From Heliocidaris erythrogramma (Eukaryota > Echinodermata > Echinoidea > Camarodonta > Echinometridae): a DNA stretch of 64,000 nucleotides. Below, piece after piece: positions 40,727 through 51,817 of the stretch (position 1 is the stretch's first letter; each line of letters starts with the position of its first letter). The stretch lies in NCBI GenBank assembly GCA_025617745.1, contig CM046853.1:48910934-48974933 (forward strand), read 5' to 3'. A program made the translations under genes and the position numbers. A model generated the notes under the pieces. The model was not told where the DNA came from and did not search any database. It saw only the letters and a program-made list of their open reading frames with translations.

Positions 40727-40856
40727 AGCGTTTCATCAAGTGTTTTGTCAGTGATTTTTACCGACAAATTTGCTCTCAGCCAATCAGATGCAAGGATTTC
40801 AGTAGCTTATAACAGTTGTCGGTAAAAATCACTGACTAAACACTTGATGAAACGCT
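40727..40856. mobile_element. Short foldback MITE with 40-bp arms
   Basis: 40727-40766 and 40817-40856 are reverse complements with one mismatch (AGCGTTTCATCAAGTGTTT at the end). The core CTCAGCCAATCAGATGCAAG is shared with the element at 35613, so they are one family with different arms. Confidence 0.85.
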
Positions 40857-42261
40857 TCCCAGATTGGAAGCATCCTTAACACGAAAAGCGGTCCAGATCA
40901 TAGCTCACGATCTCATATAGATACAGTAAAAAGAACACGATCAAAGACTAAAAAAATAAATAAACTATAAAGAAAAAAAAAATCATTAAAGAACAGGTCC
41001 GAAATTTGAGGACGTGATTTTCAGATAATAATAATTTTTAAAAAGTAATCCATCAAAGATAAGACGTCAGAATTACTTTCAAGGGAAAATGTCCTACAAA
41101 AAGTTGGCTGTACTTTTTACTTCAATCTTCATGACACGTTATGTAGAAACGAAGATTTCGTGACCATTGTCGTAAATTCAAATTTTTAATTCGAAACAAA
41201 CGAATACGTATCAAATTTGCCTCTCTTTTGCAAACATTTTTATAATTTCTCACTCAATTCCAGAGAATATTTCGTCAGAAGATAATTTTAGGTTCCTCTT
41301 TCTGTATAGGTGGTACCAGGTCTTAGACATCTTATTGGGTTAAAAAAGAGTTATTGACCGTCCGCGAAGTTTGGACATGCATGCACATCGCTGTACCGAC
41401 TACAAGTTCCATGGACACATGCATTATATATACGTTACCGCAAAACCTGTATATAAAGACTGCTCAAGTGAGACAAGAAATACTGTCCCTATAAGTTGGT
41501 GGTCTTTATGTACAGGTTACTTTTATATCGGTTTAAGAAAGAAACACTCTAACTTCAAAGAAAAACAAAAATACAGATTTTCATTATGATTGTTTTCGGA
41601 AGGTGCATGGTCGTTTTATTCATGTGGACGTCACAGGAGTTTTCACTGTATAATAATACAAGAATGAGAGCCGCTGTCAGCACTGTCAGCACACCAATTG
41701 AAAATCTTTCGAAGCTTTACTTTATACTGTTTAGCCCATGAACAACATGTCTAAGTACGCGCTAGTAAACATGAGAGGCCTTTAAAATGTAAATCCTTGA
41801 AGTTACTACTCAATGTAAAAAAATAATAAAAAATTAAAAGTTTGCCAGATTGTTAACTGCATGTGCGCAGTTATGGGATGTGAAATAATAATTTCCCTAA
41901 TTTTGCAGAGATTTATACGATTCCAGAGTTATTCGTACCACGGTACGAACAAAAGTCTTATTATTGTTATTGAAAATTTATTATTCCTTACGATATAAAC
42001 GTCGATCATTCTTCTTAACATGTCAAGGGTGATATTTCTTACATTTAAGCCACGTCAATAAAGAATTCAACTTCATTCTATGAGGTCAAAATTTTTAAGT
42101 ATAGTACATACACCGTTCGCATTTATGACACAATGGGCGAAATCTGTAAGATGCTATCATGCTCATTTTTCTAAACACTTTCAAGGGGTAATTTTTCTTA
42201 CATTTTAATTCATGACAATGAAGATTTCCACTACTTCTGTAATTGATCACATTTATGAAAA

Positions 42262-42385
42262 TAAGAAGAATTTTATGAAGATGTAATACAAGTTATGAAA
42301 ATATGCAGATGTAATGCAAGTTATGAACATATGAAGATGTAATACATGTACATGTTTGGGAAATATGAAGATGTAATACAATTAG
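42262..42385 (+). repeat. ~30-bp imperfect tandem repeat just before the terminal exon
   Basis: ATGAAGATGTAATACAAGTT or a close variant occurs four times, spaced 28-47 bases. It ends about 70 bases before the acceptor at 42453, upstream of the pyrimidine tract. Confidence 0.7.
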
Positions 42386-42453
42386 CTAAATCTTGAAGAT
42401 GCTATTATGCTAATTTCCCTTCATTTTTTTCTCTTTGTCATCCCCCTCTGCAG

Positions 42454-42483
42454 ATGATGCGACAAGCACGCTACAAGAGCTAA
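42454..42483 (+). CDS. Terminal coding exon of the unrecognised plus-strand gene
   Basis: A strong acceptor (TTTTTTTCTCTTTGTCATCC...CTCTGCAG) at 42453 opens in phase 0, as required by the exon at 28929. It encodes MMRQARYKS and stops with TAA. The joined C-terminus would read EWQQMIIK-MMRQARYKS. The longer open frame starting at 42435 is in a frame the upstream exon cannot reach. Confidence 0.5.
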   Translation: MMRQARYKS

Positions 42484-44805
42484 GGAACAGCCGTCAATGT
42501 TTAAACAAAAACTCGAAAAAGGGACACCGGGGAAATCTTCAACAACTCACGGGAGAAATCAAAATGGCGCACCCAAGCTACTTCAAACTGCCTCCGTATC
42601 CCTCTAAGATCATCCAAATGTTATTTCCCGCCTTTCAGAACGTGTAGATAGAGGGAGAGAAACCTCGTCTGATGACCTTCTTGTAGATGTGAACTAGTTT
42701 ATTTCGGTTGTTTGAACGACAGTTTTGATGATGCTTGATTCGATGATGTCATTACAGAGCCCTTTCATACAGCTGTGGTGAGGTCAATGGTCTATTAGCT
42801 TTTTTAAAAATAAATATAAATCTTTTAAATTTAGCCATATCGATGAGAGAAAGAAACTGTATAAAATAAATCACTTTCAAGTTTAACACTGCAGTACTAT
42901 CAAATAGGTATATTAGTCCATACATTAATTATATGAAAAGTCTGGGAGTTGAAGTCGAGTAATTACAAATTGTTCGCTATGAGATCTGTTCTGTAGACCT
43001 ACTTTATGCAAGTTTAGGAAAGCCCTCTACCATCCAGAGAAAGGTAATAACAAATATTAGAAGAGAGAATCTTAGGAACTTCTCTTGCGAATTTAAGTCA
43101 TATTTATTGGTCTTACTCAGTTTTGGGTTTTTCTTCTTTGTTGACAAAAAGCACTTGGGTGTGTGTAATCGTATCTATAGGCACGCAGCCTAATCGGATG
43201 CAGAAAAATGTACAATTTTCTTTGGCGCGTTCGTTTCAGAACACCAATTCCAAATTACTTTAGTTCTTGCTGAGCTGAGAGTCTTTAACGTCGGCGTCCT
43301 ATTGAGGATGTGATGTTATAGAGCTGTCGAAGAAATGTGAGCTCATGATTGTGTCCGATTTGCAATTCATGAACCCTAGAGAAAAAGAAGGTAAATATAG
43401 GATGAGCGGTTAACCCCTCCCGACCTCTGTCCAGCTTTGGAGTGATGTGAAGTGCAACCCTATCCCAGATTTCCCTATAAATCGATGACACAAGTATCCA
43501 ACATGGTGTCGTAGATAGTAACAGTCAAGCATTTTGTCCCCCACCATTTAATCTACTGATTGTCTCAATAGCTCTCTTGCCTTCTCTGTTATACTGCTTT
43601 ATATTGTCCCGAATGATATACGGATGTAATGGTGAATGAAGTTCGAAGGGAAATGAACCGAAGTTCAGACATATTTACGTCCTTTTAGTTTCTTCCATTT
43701 TGTAAACAATACAAACAAGGACTCCATGTCTCCTTCACATTATCCTGAAATGAATATTCGGTTTAACTTCTCTTATTTTCCCAAACTTAGTTTACAGTAT
43801 ATTTTTTGCATTATATATAGATCCAGCGCGTACCATATTGTGACAAGGTGCTGTATTGTATTTCAATGTATAATAGCAAAGACATAAAAAACAATGATAA
43901 ATAATCTGCCCCAAAAGAAAGGCACATGAAATGAAATCGTGACTTGCTAATTTTGCTTCATGGTGTCGTGATCTTGTGGCTCGAAGAGGAAGCATATAAA
44001 ATGTGGAATACTGTTTCCTTGGGCATTTTAATATTTGATATTAATTTCTAAGTGAATTAACTTCTTCTTAGTGTGTCCTTTGAAGACTCGTGGATGGAAA
44101 CTAACAATAGAATTCAAGATTAATTTTGAATGAATTTGATTTATGAAATGTGTCGTTTTGTCATTCATACAAGATTTGAGCTAATTAGATATTCATTAAT
44201 TAAACAAGTCATTGACTTTAAGTTTGACATCAGTTTGGGTTTGTTTCTTGTTTATTGTTTGAATTCATGTAATTTTGTGTGAAGAAAAAAAAAATCAGGT
44301 TCTACATTTTGAACGAACTGTTATTTGTTAACTAAGGTCACACTTGATCGGTTAAATGACATGTTTTTCAGCCTTGTACTGACCCTGATATGCCAAGTTG
44401 TAGAATTAATAACATTAATTAATTTCCTTGAGAACTAGGATGAATTAATGAATTCGTGACCTAATTTCCATATATATATATATATATATATATAGCCATA
44501 ATTTGGCATGACTAAAAAATGTGAAAAATGTTATGGTCGTGATAATTTTTTCCCACAAAAAATATGTGGAAGAAGACCTGGCATTTACATATGTCCCCCA
44601 ATTATGTATATTTTTAATCAAGATCGCTTATTTTTAATCGAACCATAGAAACCATGCCTAGACAAGATTATTCTTTCCTTTATATTTTATAGATTGGTGC
44701 TGGTATATACAATCATAGTGTATGAAGTGATGTAATTGTGTTTCCTTTTTGGTTGTGTTCTATCCAGTCCAAAAAAAAATCCAATAAAACAGTTTCTTTA
44801 CTTGT
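42484..44805 (+). other. Probable long 3' UTR of the plus-strand gene
   Basis: This is about 2.3 kb of AT-rich unique-looking sequence without recognised repeats. It ends near an AATAAA at 44783-44788 that follows an A-run. Earlier AATAAA hexamers (about 42809 and 42868) could give shorter forms. It is inferred from position. Confidence 0.35.
44470..44494. repeat. TA microsatellite
   Basis: An uninterrupted TATATA run in the presumed 3' UTR of the plus-strand gene. Confidence 0.95.
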
Positions 44806-45065
44806 GCAACAGAGATATGAAAAAGAGTTAACTTCCTTGTGACTTTGTCCATAATTATCTTTAAAGATTTGTGAAAGTCTCTGTTGTTATTCCGTATGAA
44901 AGGTTGTTCGTGTGTTTAAATTATGCGGTGGAATTTGGAAATCATTTAGGCGTTGTCATTCCATATAAAAGTTTGCTTGTGTATCGAGATCATGCGTCGG
45001 ATAGCCTATACTGTAGAAATCTATTTTAGTGTATTAAACCTATAAACCTTTCTTTTAATTTACAG

Positions 45066-45360
45066 CTTCATGCCGAGATTGCAGCCCATCGTTGTAATCT
45101 CTAAAACTACTTACATCAATATGTTTCAAATAAGATTATTGCCAAGCATGTTGTTACTCCTGTTCCGAAAGTATAGAAATTTTGGCCACTCAATAGACCT
45201 GAAAGAGTTTAAATACAATGTTGACAAATTCTCTATTTATATGTCTTTCTCATATGTATATTCTACGTTTTTAAAAGAGCTGTGGTCAAAGTGATGCAAC
45301 TTTAAGTTAAGCGATGTAAAACACATGCTCCGCTGTCAATAAAGCCCGGAGAATATATGG
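45066..45360 (+). other. Possible alternative last exon of the plus-strand gene
   Basis: Acceptor TTTCTTTTAATTTACAG ends at 45065. Spliced directly from 28929 in phase 0 it would add LHAEIAAHRCNL and a stop (TAA). AATAAA follows at 45338-45343. The 74-codon open frame starting at 45070 is in a different frame. This is weaker than the 42454 exon because nothing but splice signal, phase and polyA signal supports it. Confidence 0.25.
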
Positions 45361-45718
45361 CTGGAGCATAATACGTAGCGATCGCCGTCCTCTATAGCCC
45401 AATAACTTTGTTAAATCAAAATCATGTGTAGCTCTTTATTAAAACTGGCTAATTCGGTACAAAGAATACGACTACTTTAAGCTGCATAATGAATATACTT
45501 GGTGAAACAATCCAAACTTAAATATTAATTTACACCCCCCCCCCCCCCTCCACACACACACCCTCACACATAACAGCTCTTTATTCACTGAAACTTAAAC
45601 TTTGTTCATATGATACTGTAATGAGATGAATATAAATAAATAACATTAATTTCATGGGTAAGCGACTGTATTTTATTGCGTGTTGATGGATTCGAGCATA
45701 TTGAATGCATTGTGAAAT

Positions 45719-45920
45719 TATATATATATATTATATATATATATATTTTACTAAAGGGTACATTAGGTCGACACCTAACAATGCGGTTTATTCCGTCATA
45801 ATAGCGACCCCTACATTAGGCAGACAGTTGGTGTCATTAGGTCGACAGTTGTCTATAGAAATGAGACAAAAACTGTCCTCCTAATGTACCCATTAGGGGT
45901 ATGTATATATATATATATAT
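45719..45920. repeat. Repeat block bounded by TA microsatellites
   Basis: (TA)n tracts at 45719-45746 and 45903-45920 enclose a 147-base block. Its ends GGGTACATTAG (45756-45766) and CTAATGTACCC (45881-45891) are exact inverted repeats. CATTAGG(T/C)(C/A)GACA occurs three times inside. GGTTTATTCCGTC at 45785 recurs in the blocks at 46590-47100. Confidence 0.7.
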
Positions 45921-45959
45921 GTGTGTATATTGTGTATCGAATTCTGATTTTAAACATAC

Positions 45960-47660
45960 TATATAGGGGAGTATGAAGTATTAACAAGTATGAAGGGGAG
46001 AGAGGGAGACAGAGGTGATTGACAGAAAAGAAGAGGCGGGTATGAAAAAGGAGAAGCATTGAGAGACAGGAGGACAGAGAGAATATTGAAGTGAAGTTGT
46101 GGAGGCAGGTCGAAGAATGGAGAAAAAGGGGTGATAAAATTATTATGACCACCGAGACTGTAAGAAAGTAAAAAAAAAAGTGCCATGGCAGGAGGAGATA
46201 TAGAGAGAAGAACTAACCGAATGGGAGACAGAAAATATAACTTGTAATTTAGGGGGGAAAAAAATCATGAAGAGATAGAGAGGGAAAGTTGAGGATAGAT
46301 TAAGAACATGAAGAAGAAGGCACGAGATGGTGTTTGGGGATAAAAAATAAAAATGTGCGTTAATGTGTGGGAATAGGCGCTTGGGTGGGCGGGTGTAGGA
46401 ATTGTGGGTGTGTGCGTGTGTGTGTCTGTGTGTGTGTACCAACAGAGGTATACTTGTGTGACTAAATGGAGAGTCAAACACAATAGATGCCTTTATTCCG
46501 TCAGGCTTGTGTGGCTTTTTTTGCTGCTTGTGTGGCTATTTGAACAATAGAGAGAACAAAGGGAAAGACACACAAGTATACCTGGGCCTGTTTAGCAGTA
46601 TGTCCGAGGACATTTTCGGACAGAGAACAAAAAAAAAAATCATGAGAACAATGGTCCTCGGAAGCCGGACAATAGTCCTCGAACGTCGAACAATGAATTT
46701 GTGCTTTATTCCGTCGACTGTCCGAGGACGAGGAACAATAGAGGAACAATACTTGTCCTCGGAAGTAAAGCCATGTAAAGCTGTGTGTGTGTGTGTGTGT
46801 GGGTGCGTTTGTTTAGCATTATGTCCGAGGACATTTTCGGACAGAGAACAAAAAAAAAATCATGACAACAATGGTCCTCGGAAGGCGGACAATAGTCCTC
46901 GAACGTCGAACAATGAATTTATGCCTTATTCCGTCGACTGTCCGAGGACGAGTAACAATAGAGGAACAATAGTTGTCCTCGGAAGTAAAGCCATGTAAAC
47001 GCATTCAAACCGATGACATCGAACAAAGAGAACAATGGGTCATCGGTAGTAATTCAATAGGTCATCGGTTGTCAACAATTGGTGAGGTTTATTCCGTCAA
47101 TGAATTTTGTGACGCAATTCAATAGTGGAGTCATCGGTTGAAATTCGAACAATAGAAAACATAGGTGCGTGTGTATGTGTGAAGAGAGAGAGGAGAGAAG
47201 GGTGTAACACATAGCTGAGAAAATAAAAAAATAGCCAAGGTTAGGTAAATGAGAGGAAAGAGATAGAGAGTGACATAGAAAAGGAGAAAAAGAGGAAGAG
47301 AAATAGACGAATTTCGGAGAAAGAGGGAAGAGAGGTGTTCAAAAGAAAGAACGGAGAATCGAATTTCAGAAAGAAAGAGAGAGAGGGAGCGGGGAAGTAG
47401 AAAATAGCCAAGGAGAGATAAACGACGAAGAGAAACAGATGAGATTCAAGGAAAGATGGCAAGAAAGATGTTCAAAGGAGAAAGGGGAAGTGATATCCAA
47501 AGAGAGAGCGAGAGAGAGAAGAGGGAGAAAAATGAGATAGAGAGACAGACAGACAGACGAGAAAGGTGTAATACAGACTGGAGAAAATAGAAAAGGAGAG
47601 GTAACCGACAGACGAAAAAGAAACAGATGAGATTCAGAGAAAGAGTGAAAGATTTTTCAT
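45960..47660 (+). repeat. Purine-rich (GA) array with imperfect long-period repeats
   Basis: The plus strand is strongly A/G-biased apart from the embedded GT and CCGAGGAC blocks. From 47220, a unit AAAATAGCCAAGG...GATAAA.GA...GAAACAGATGAGATTCA..GAAAGA recurs about every 180 bases (47222, 47400, 47586). The long open frames on either strand here are translations of this composition. Confidence 0.75.
46590..47000 (+). repeat. CCGAGGAC repeat block, copies B and C in tandem
   Basis: Copy B (46590-46783) and copy C (46811-47000) are nearly identical and are separated by (GT)n at 46783-46800. Each runs GTTTAGCA.TATGTCCGAGGA, CATTTTCGGACAGAGAACA, A-run, GTCCTCGGAAG.CGGACAA, TCGAACGTCGAACAATGAAT, TTATTCCGTCGACTGTCCGA and CTTGTCCTCGGAAGTAAAG-like. 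The 163-codon frame across them is a by-product of the duplication. Copy A is at 16281. Confidence 0.85.
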
Positions 47661-47709
47661 TTTATTCTATTCTATTTACCAAATATAAAAACATATAAGT
47701 AATAACATA

Positions 47710-49332
47710 CAGTTAACAACAAAATTATTCATACCCCTTGGAAAATTCTATTTTTTTGCATTTTTCCTAAAAATGAATGGTTAACTGAATTTAATTGCAC
47801 ATCACTTGAATACATTTAGTTATCATCTGCAAATGAATGCTGTTTCTGGTTTCACCTCATTTGCATAACAATACAAAAGGTGAATTATCCAAACTGGGTG
47901 ATGCTCAAAATTATTCATACCCTTGGTGATCTATTGACTTTGTCAATCAGTATGAATCCAGTCCTTGTGATTAATGCTCGTAACACTTTCTTCACACTGT
48001 CACAATGCTTCTGGAGGTCTCTACTGAGATATCAGGCCAATACCTGGTCTCCAATGGCCCAATCTCCTTGAGGATGTTGTCCACACATGCCATCACCTGG
48101 TCTTCAGGGGATTCGATGGATTTTAAGCAGATTTTGTGTTTGCAGGTGGTGTAGTTTTAGACGTCATGAGGATAGGACTATGATATTGATATTTTCGTTA
48201 ATATTCCTTACATTTTAATGACAATTCTGTATCTAAGTTGAAACAAAGCACTCTTCCTGGAGAGACTTCCCTAGAGGCATTCACTGTTGCACTGTCAAGG
48301 GAAGGTATTTCCTGATACTTTTGTTCCATTATTATTAAGAATGTTTAGGGAGGCCATGGTAGTTGTCTAAAGGTTGGATGGTGCCAATTTTATCAGTTTA
48401 TTCAGTTACACTGATTGACACATTTTTGATATGGACACCTGCAAGTGGGTACTCTAGTGAAGCTTAAAATACTGATCTTTATGTTCCAGTGCACTGTCAA
48501 AGTGGTAGCATTTTGTGCACTGCAGCTGGTAACATGGAGGGCATATGGTATAAATTTGGTTTACATTCATTTTGATATCAAGGATTGTAGCTTTCATACC
48601 AAAGATACAAAGAATATACCATATGAAGATTGATATACAGTAACAGTCAATGTGGGATGTGCATGGTACTCAAAGGTTATTCATGGTGACCTGACGTTAG
48701 AGTCATGCAATGACTTTAATATCACCAACATGGCCTCCCTGAGCACTCTGATTAAGAATGGGGCCAATGAATAAAGGTGAACCCTCCCACAGGCAGTGCA
48801 AAAGGGAAGGGCTCTTCAGGAATGGTGCTTTGCTTCATAAGTAGATACAGAATTTTCATTAAAATGCATGGAATAAATGACCGGAAATTTCAATATCATA
48901 GTCCTGTCATCATGAAGTCGATAACTGCATCACCTGTAGGACACAAAATCTAATGAACTCCCTGAAGGTCAGGTGAAGGCATGTGTGGACACATCCTCAA
49001 GGAGATTGAGCCATTGGAGAACAGGTACTGGCCTGATATCCCAGCAGAGACCCCTCCGGAAGCCTTGTGACGGTGTATTAAAATAAAGTGAATTACAAGC
49101 ATTAATCACAAGGATCGGATTCATACTGATTGACAAAGTCAATAAATCACCAAGGGTATGAATAATTTTGAACATCGCCCAGTTTGGATAACTCACCTTT
49201 TCTATTGTTATGCAAATGAGGTGAAACCGGAAACGGCATTCATTTGCAGATGATAACTAAATGTATTCAAGTGATGTACAAGTAACTTCATTTAACCATT
49301 CATTTTTAGGATTTTTTTTTTGTTGTTAACTG
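47710..49332. mobile_element. Tc1/mariner-like foldback element with ~650-bp inverted arms (1.6 kb)
   Basis: The ends CAGTTAACAACAAAATTATT and GTTGTTAACTG are inverted with TA on both sides (47708-47709, 49333-49334). The arms pair through TTTCACCTCATTTGCATAAC, CAAACTGGGTGATG, TTGGTGATCTATTGACTTTG and ACTATGATATTGA, to about 48370 on the left and 48710 on the right. The facing open frames at 47880 and 49196 are mirror copies of one another, not proteins. No transposase is left. Confidence 0.85.
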
Positions 49333-49386
49333 TACATGATAACAAGAGAAAATAATATACAAATATTGACTGCTCATGAGGACATA

Positions 49387-49450
49387 GTGGTGGAAATTAT
49401 CACTCCCAAGCCGGTATGAACAACGCCGAGTGAGTGATAATTTCCACCAC
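49387..49450. repeat. Hairpin with perfect 19-bp arms
   Basis: GTGGTGGAAATTATCACTC at 49387-49405 is exactly inverted at 49432-49450, with a 26-base loop. It lies 55 bases beyond the foldback element. Confidence 0.9.
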
Positions 49451-49504
49451 CATCCGATTACAGAGCAGTCCATATATGTTTTATATACCTCATCCTCACG
49501 AAGC

Positions 49505-51155
49505 CAGTGGCGTATCTAGGGCTAACAGCGCCTGATGTTACCCCCCCCCCCCCCCACGAATACCCAAACTTATCTACGTTAGCGAGGGAGCAAGGCGACC
49601 GAGCGTCAAATTTTTCAATTCTTAACCCTAAAAAACACAATTTCATGTGCATTTTACCCAGGCAAGTTTTGCATTTGACCACCGCAATTGAGCGATAGAG
49701 AAGCTCGAAATTTATACATTGATTAACGGTTTTCTATTCACTCACTTCTACAATCGGGGGCAAACTTAACGAAAACCCTATATAGGCTTGTAGAATTCAG
49801 CAAGGCTACCTAAAGTTCAGATTTCTTTCAAAGGGGGATACCCCCTCCCACGCCAGGGACTTTTTCAAAAATCTGTCTATAGAACTTGCATTTTAGAGCA
49901 TCCCAAAATGTCTTTTGGAATGAAAAGAAGGAATGCACGGATCTACACCAATGGACGGTACCCCAATTGAGAATAACAATGCGAGCGAACGAATTTTCTT
50001 CGATATTTTCGCATTGAAATTATGGCATTTGATTTCTTATTTCCGTACTTCTAATCATTAAAGAATGTGATGGTATTTCAAGATCAAACATAATGAGTGT
50101 GGATAATTATTAGTGTTAATTTAATGTATCATAATTCTCAATTATTTCATTCAAATTTATTTTTGGGGGGGGGGGTGATAATACAGGCCCCCCCCCCCCC
50201 CCCCCTGGCCAGATCGACACCCATGATCCAACCGCATTGCCAGGATTTCATTTTAGGGGGCGGTTGTGAGCACGCGAAGAGTGCGAAATTGGTGATGAGC
50301 ACCCCACGGGGTTGGTGCAGGGAGGGGGAAGTTTTCCCCCTTTCCCGCGCAAAGCGTGAAAGCTCTGACGTTTTAGCAAATTTGAGAGAAAGAAAACCGG
50401 AAGAAAACGGCTTGCAGCAAACAATTTTTTAGGCGGAAAATTATAGTTCAACGCCCCGACTGCTTTTCTCTTACTTGTGGGGTGTTCACATTCTTCTAAT
50501 TTGTTCCCTACTCACTACTGCTTTATCATCTTATAATTGTCATTATGTACATAATAATTCTATCAGACTTGTTGCGATTGATTGCAAGTTGCAACTGATC
50601 GGTACTGACCAATCAAAATCATTGTTGCAAGCGCATCTTCTTGAATGGGCAGACCCTGAACCATTCAGAATGGTTGTTCTAATTTGCTTTACAATTTGCA
50701 ATTGATGGCAACTTTCTTGCAACACCCCATTGGACGCAATATTGCACTGTATGTAACAGGGGTGGGTGCAGGAAGGGGGAGTTTCCCCATTCCCGCGCGA
50801 AGCGCGAAAGCTCTTTCGTTTTACAGCAATTTGAAAGAAGGATAACGGCTCGAAACACTTTTTTTTTAGGCGGAAAGTTCGACGCCCTAGCTGCTTTTCA
50901 GTTATTTGGACGCAATACTGCACTGTATATAACAGGGGTTGATGCAGGGAGGGGGGAAGTTTCCCCCTTCCCGTGCGAAGGGCGGAAACTTTGACGTTTT
51001 TAGCAAATTTTGAGAGAAAGATAACGACTTGTATAGCGCCTTTTTAGACCCTTTTCTCTCACTTCCCCGCTTTTCGCTCTCTTTTTTTTTTTTTTTTTTT
51101 TTTGTGGCTGAATAGGGGGGCCATGCCCCCCTGTGCCCCCCTGTCTACGCCAGTG
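49505..51155. mobile_element. Composite element with CAGTGGCGTA-type ends and internal tandem units
   Basis: The left end CAGTGGCGTATCTAGG and right end (minus strand) CACTGGCGTAGACAGG are approximate inverted repeats with C-rich/G-rich stretches just inside. Three units of ~170 bases at 50310-50475, 50735-50910 and 50910-51060 contain GGTGCAGG.AGGGGGAAGTTT, CCCGCGCGAAGCGCGAAAGC, GACGTTTTAGCAAATTTGAG and TTATTTGGACGCAATA. One such unit is also in the 8202-9257 element. No transposase is readable. Confidence 0.6.
50479..50728. mobile_element. Nested MITE with GGGGTGTT / AACACCCC ends
   Basis: The neighbouring repeat unit reads CTGCTTTTCAGTTATTTGGACGC (50891-50913) without interruption, but here the same site is split after CTTTTCTCTTACTTG and resumes at TTGGACGC (50730). 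The insert is therefore about 250 bases. Only 8 bases of the ends are inverted. Inner AT-rich sequence has partial self-complementarity (GCAATTGATGGCAACTTTCTTGC). Confidence 0.65.
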
Positions 51156-51541
51156 CGTCGTCCTTTTCATTGATTTATTGATTGAATTCTTACGCGCTGC
51201 GCGTATATTGATTAACGTAGTCATAGCCTATGGTCGTAGGCTTGCTACCAACTCGCGAAAGCGATCTTAAAACTTGAACCAAATTTTTTGTCCATACGTG
51301 TGTGCAAAAGTCGCGGAGGGGTTACGCGTTCTATCACAGGGTTTTGGCGTTCTCTCATTTGACCTTAGGTCAATTGATATAACGCCAAAATCCTCTGGTG
51401 CAATGATAGATCGAGATGTGCCGTGTCATGTGATATAGTTTTGACCAGTCAGTGAATAAGAATCTATGTATAATATATCATCCTGCTCAGAGAGGTGTTC
51501 AAACGAGAGAAAAGAGAAAGAATGTGATACATAGAGAGAAG

Positions 51542-51621
51542 AAGAAGAAGAAGAAGAAGAGAGAGAGAGAGAGAGAGAGATGGGGTAGAGGACAGAGTTA
51601 GAGAGAGAGAGAGAGGGGGGA
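51542..51621. repeat. GAA and GA microsatellites
   Basis: A GAAGAAGAA run passes into GAGAGAGA tracts; lies beyond the end of the creatine kinase 3' UTR. Confidence 0.95.
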
Positions 51622-51817
51622 GGGGGTTGACATAGATTATGTACAAAATATTCCATTTTCCTTCGTGCAAATGTTTGTTTTTGGAGACCAGTTAAATGTT
51701 CCTCATTAACGGTAAAGCAGTTAGATGATGGACAGCAGCAACTTTCAAATTCACATCAACACAGTCTAGCAAAACATAATACAATAAAAAACAAATTAAG
51801 TATAAAGTATTTGTCAC

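Noticed and set aside
46507..46998. 163-codon plus-strand open frame
   Set aside because: It runs across two tandem copies of the CCGAGGAC block and the GT tract between them. The translation repeats itself and has Val-Cys runs from (GT)n. It is a by-product of the duplication.
47880..49196. Two facing open frames (63 and 75 codons) with similar proteins (YPNW.M.KIIHTLGDLLTLSISMNP)
   Set aside because: They are the two inverted arms of the same foldback element, so the likeness comes from DNA duplication. They do not resemble a transposase.
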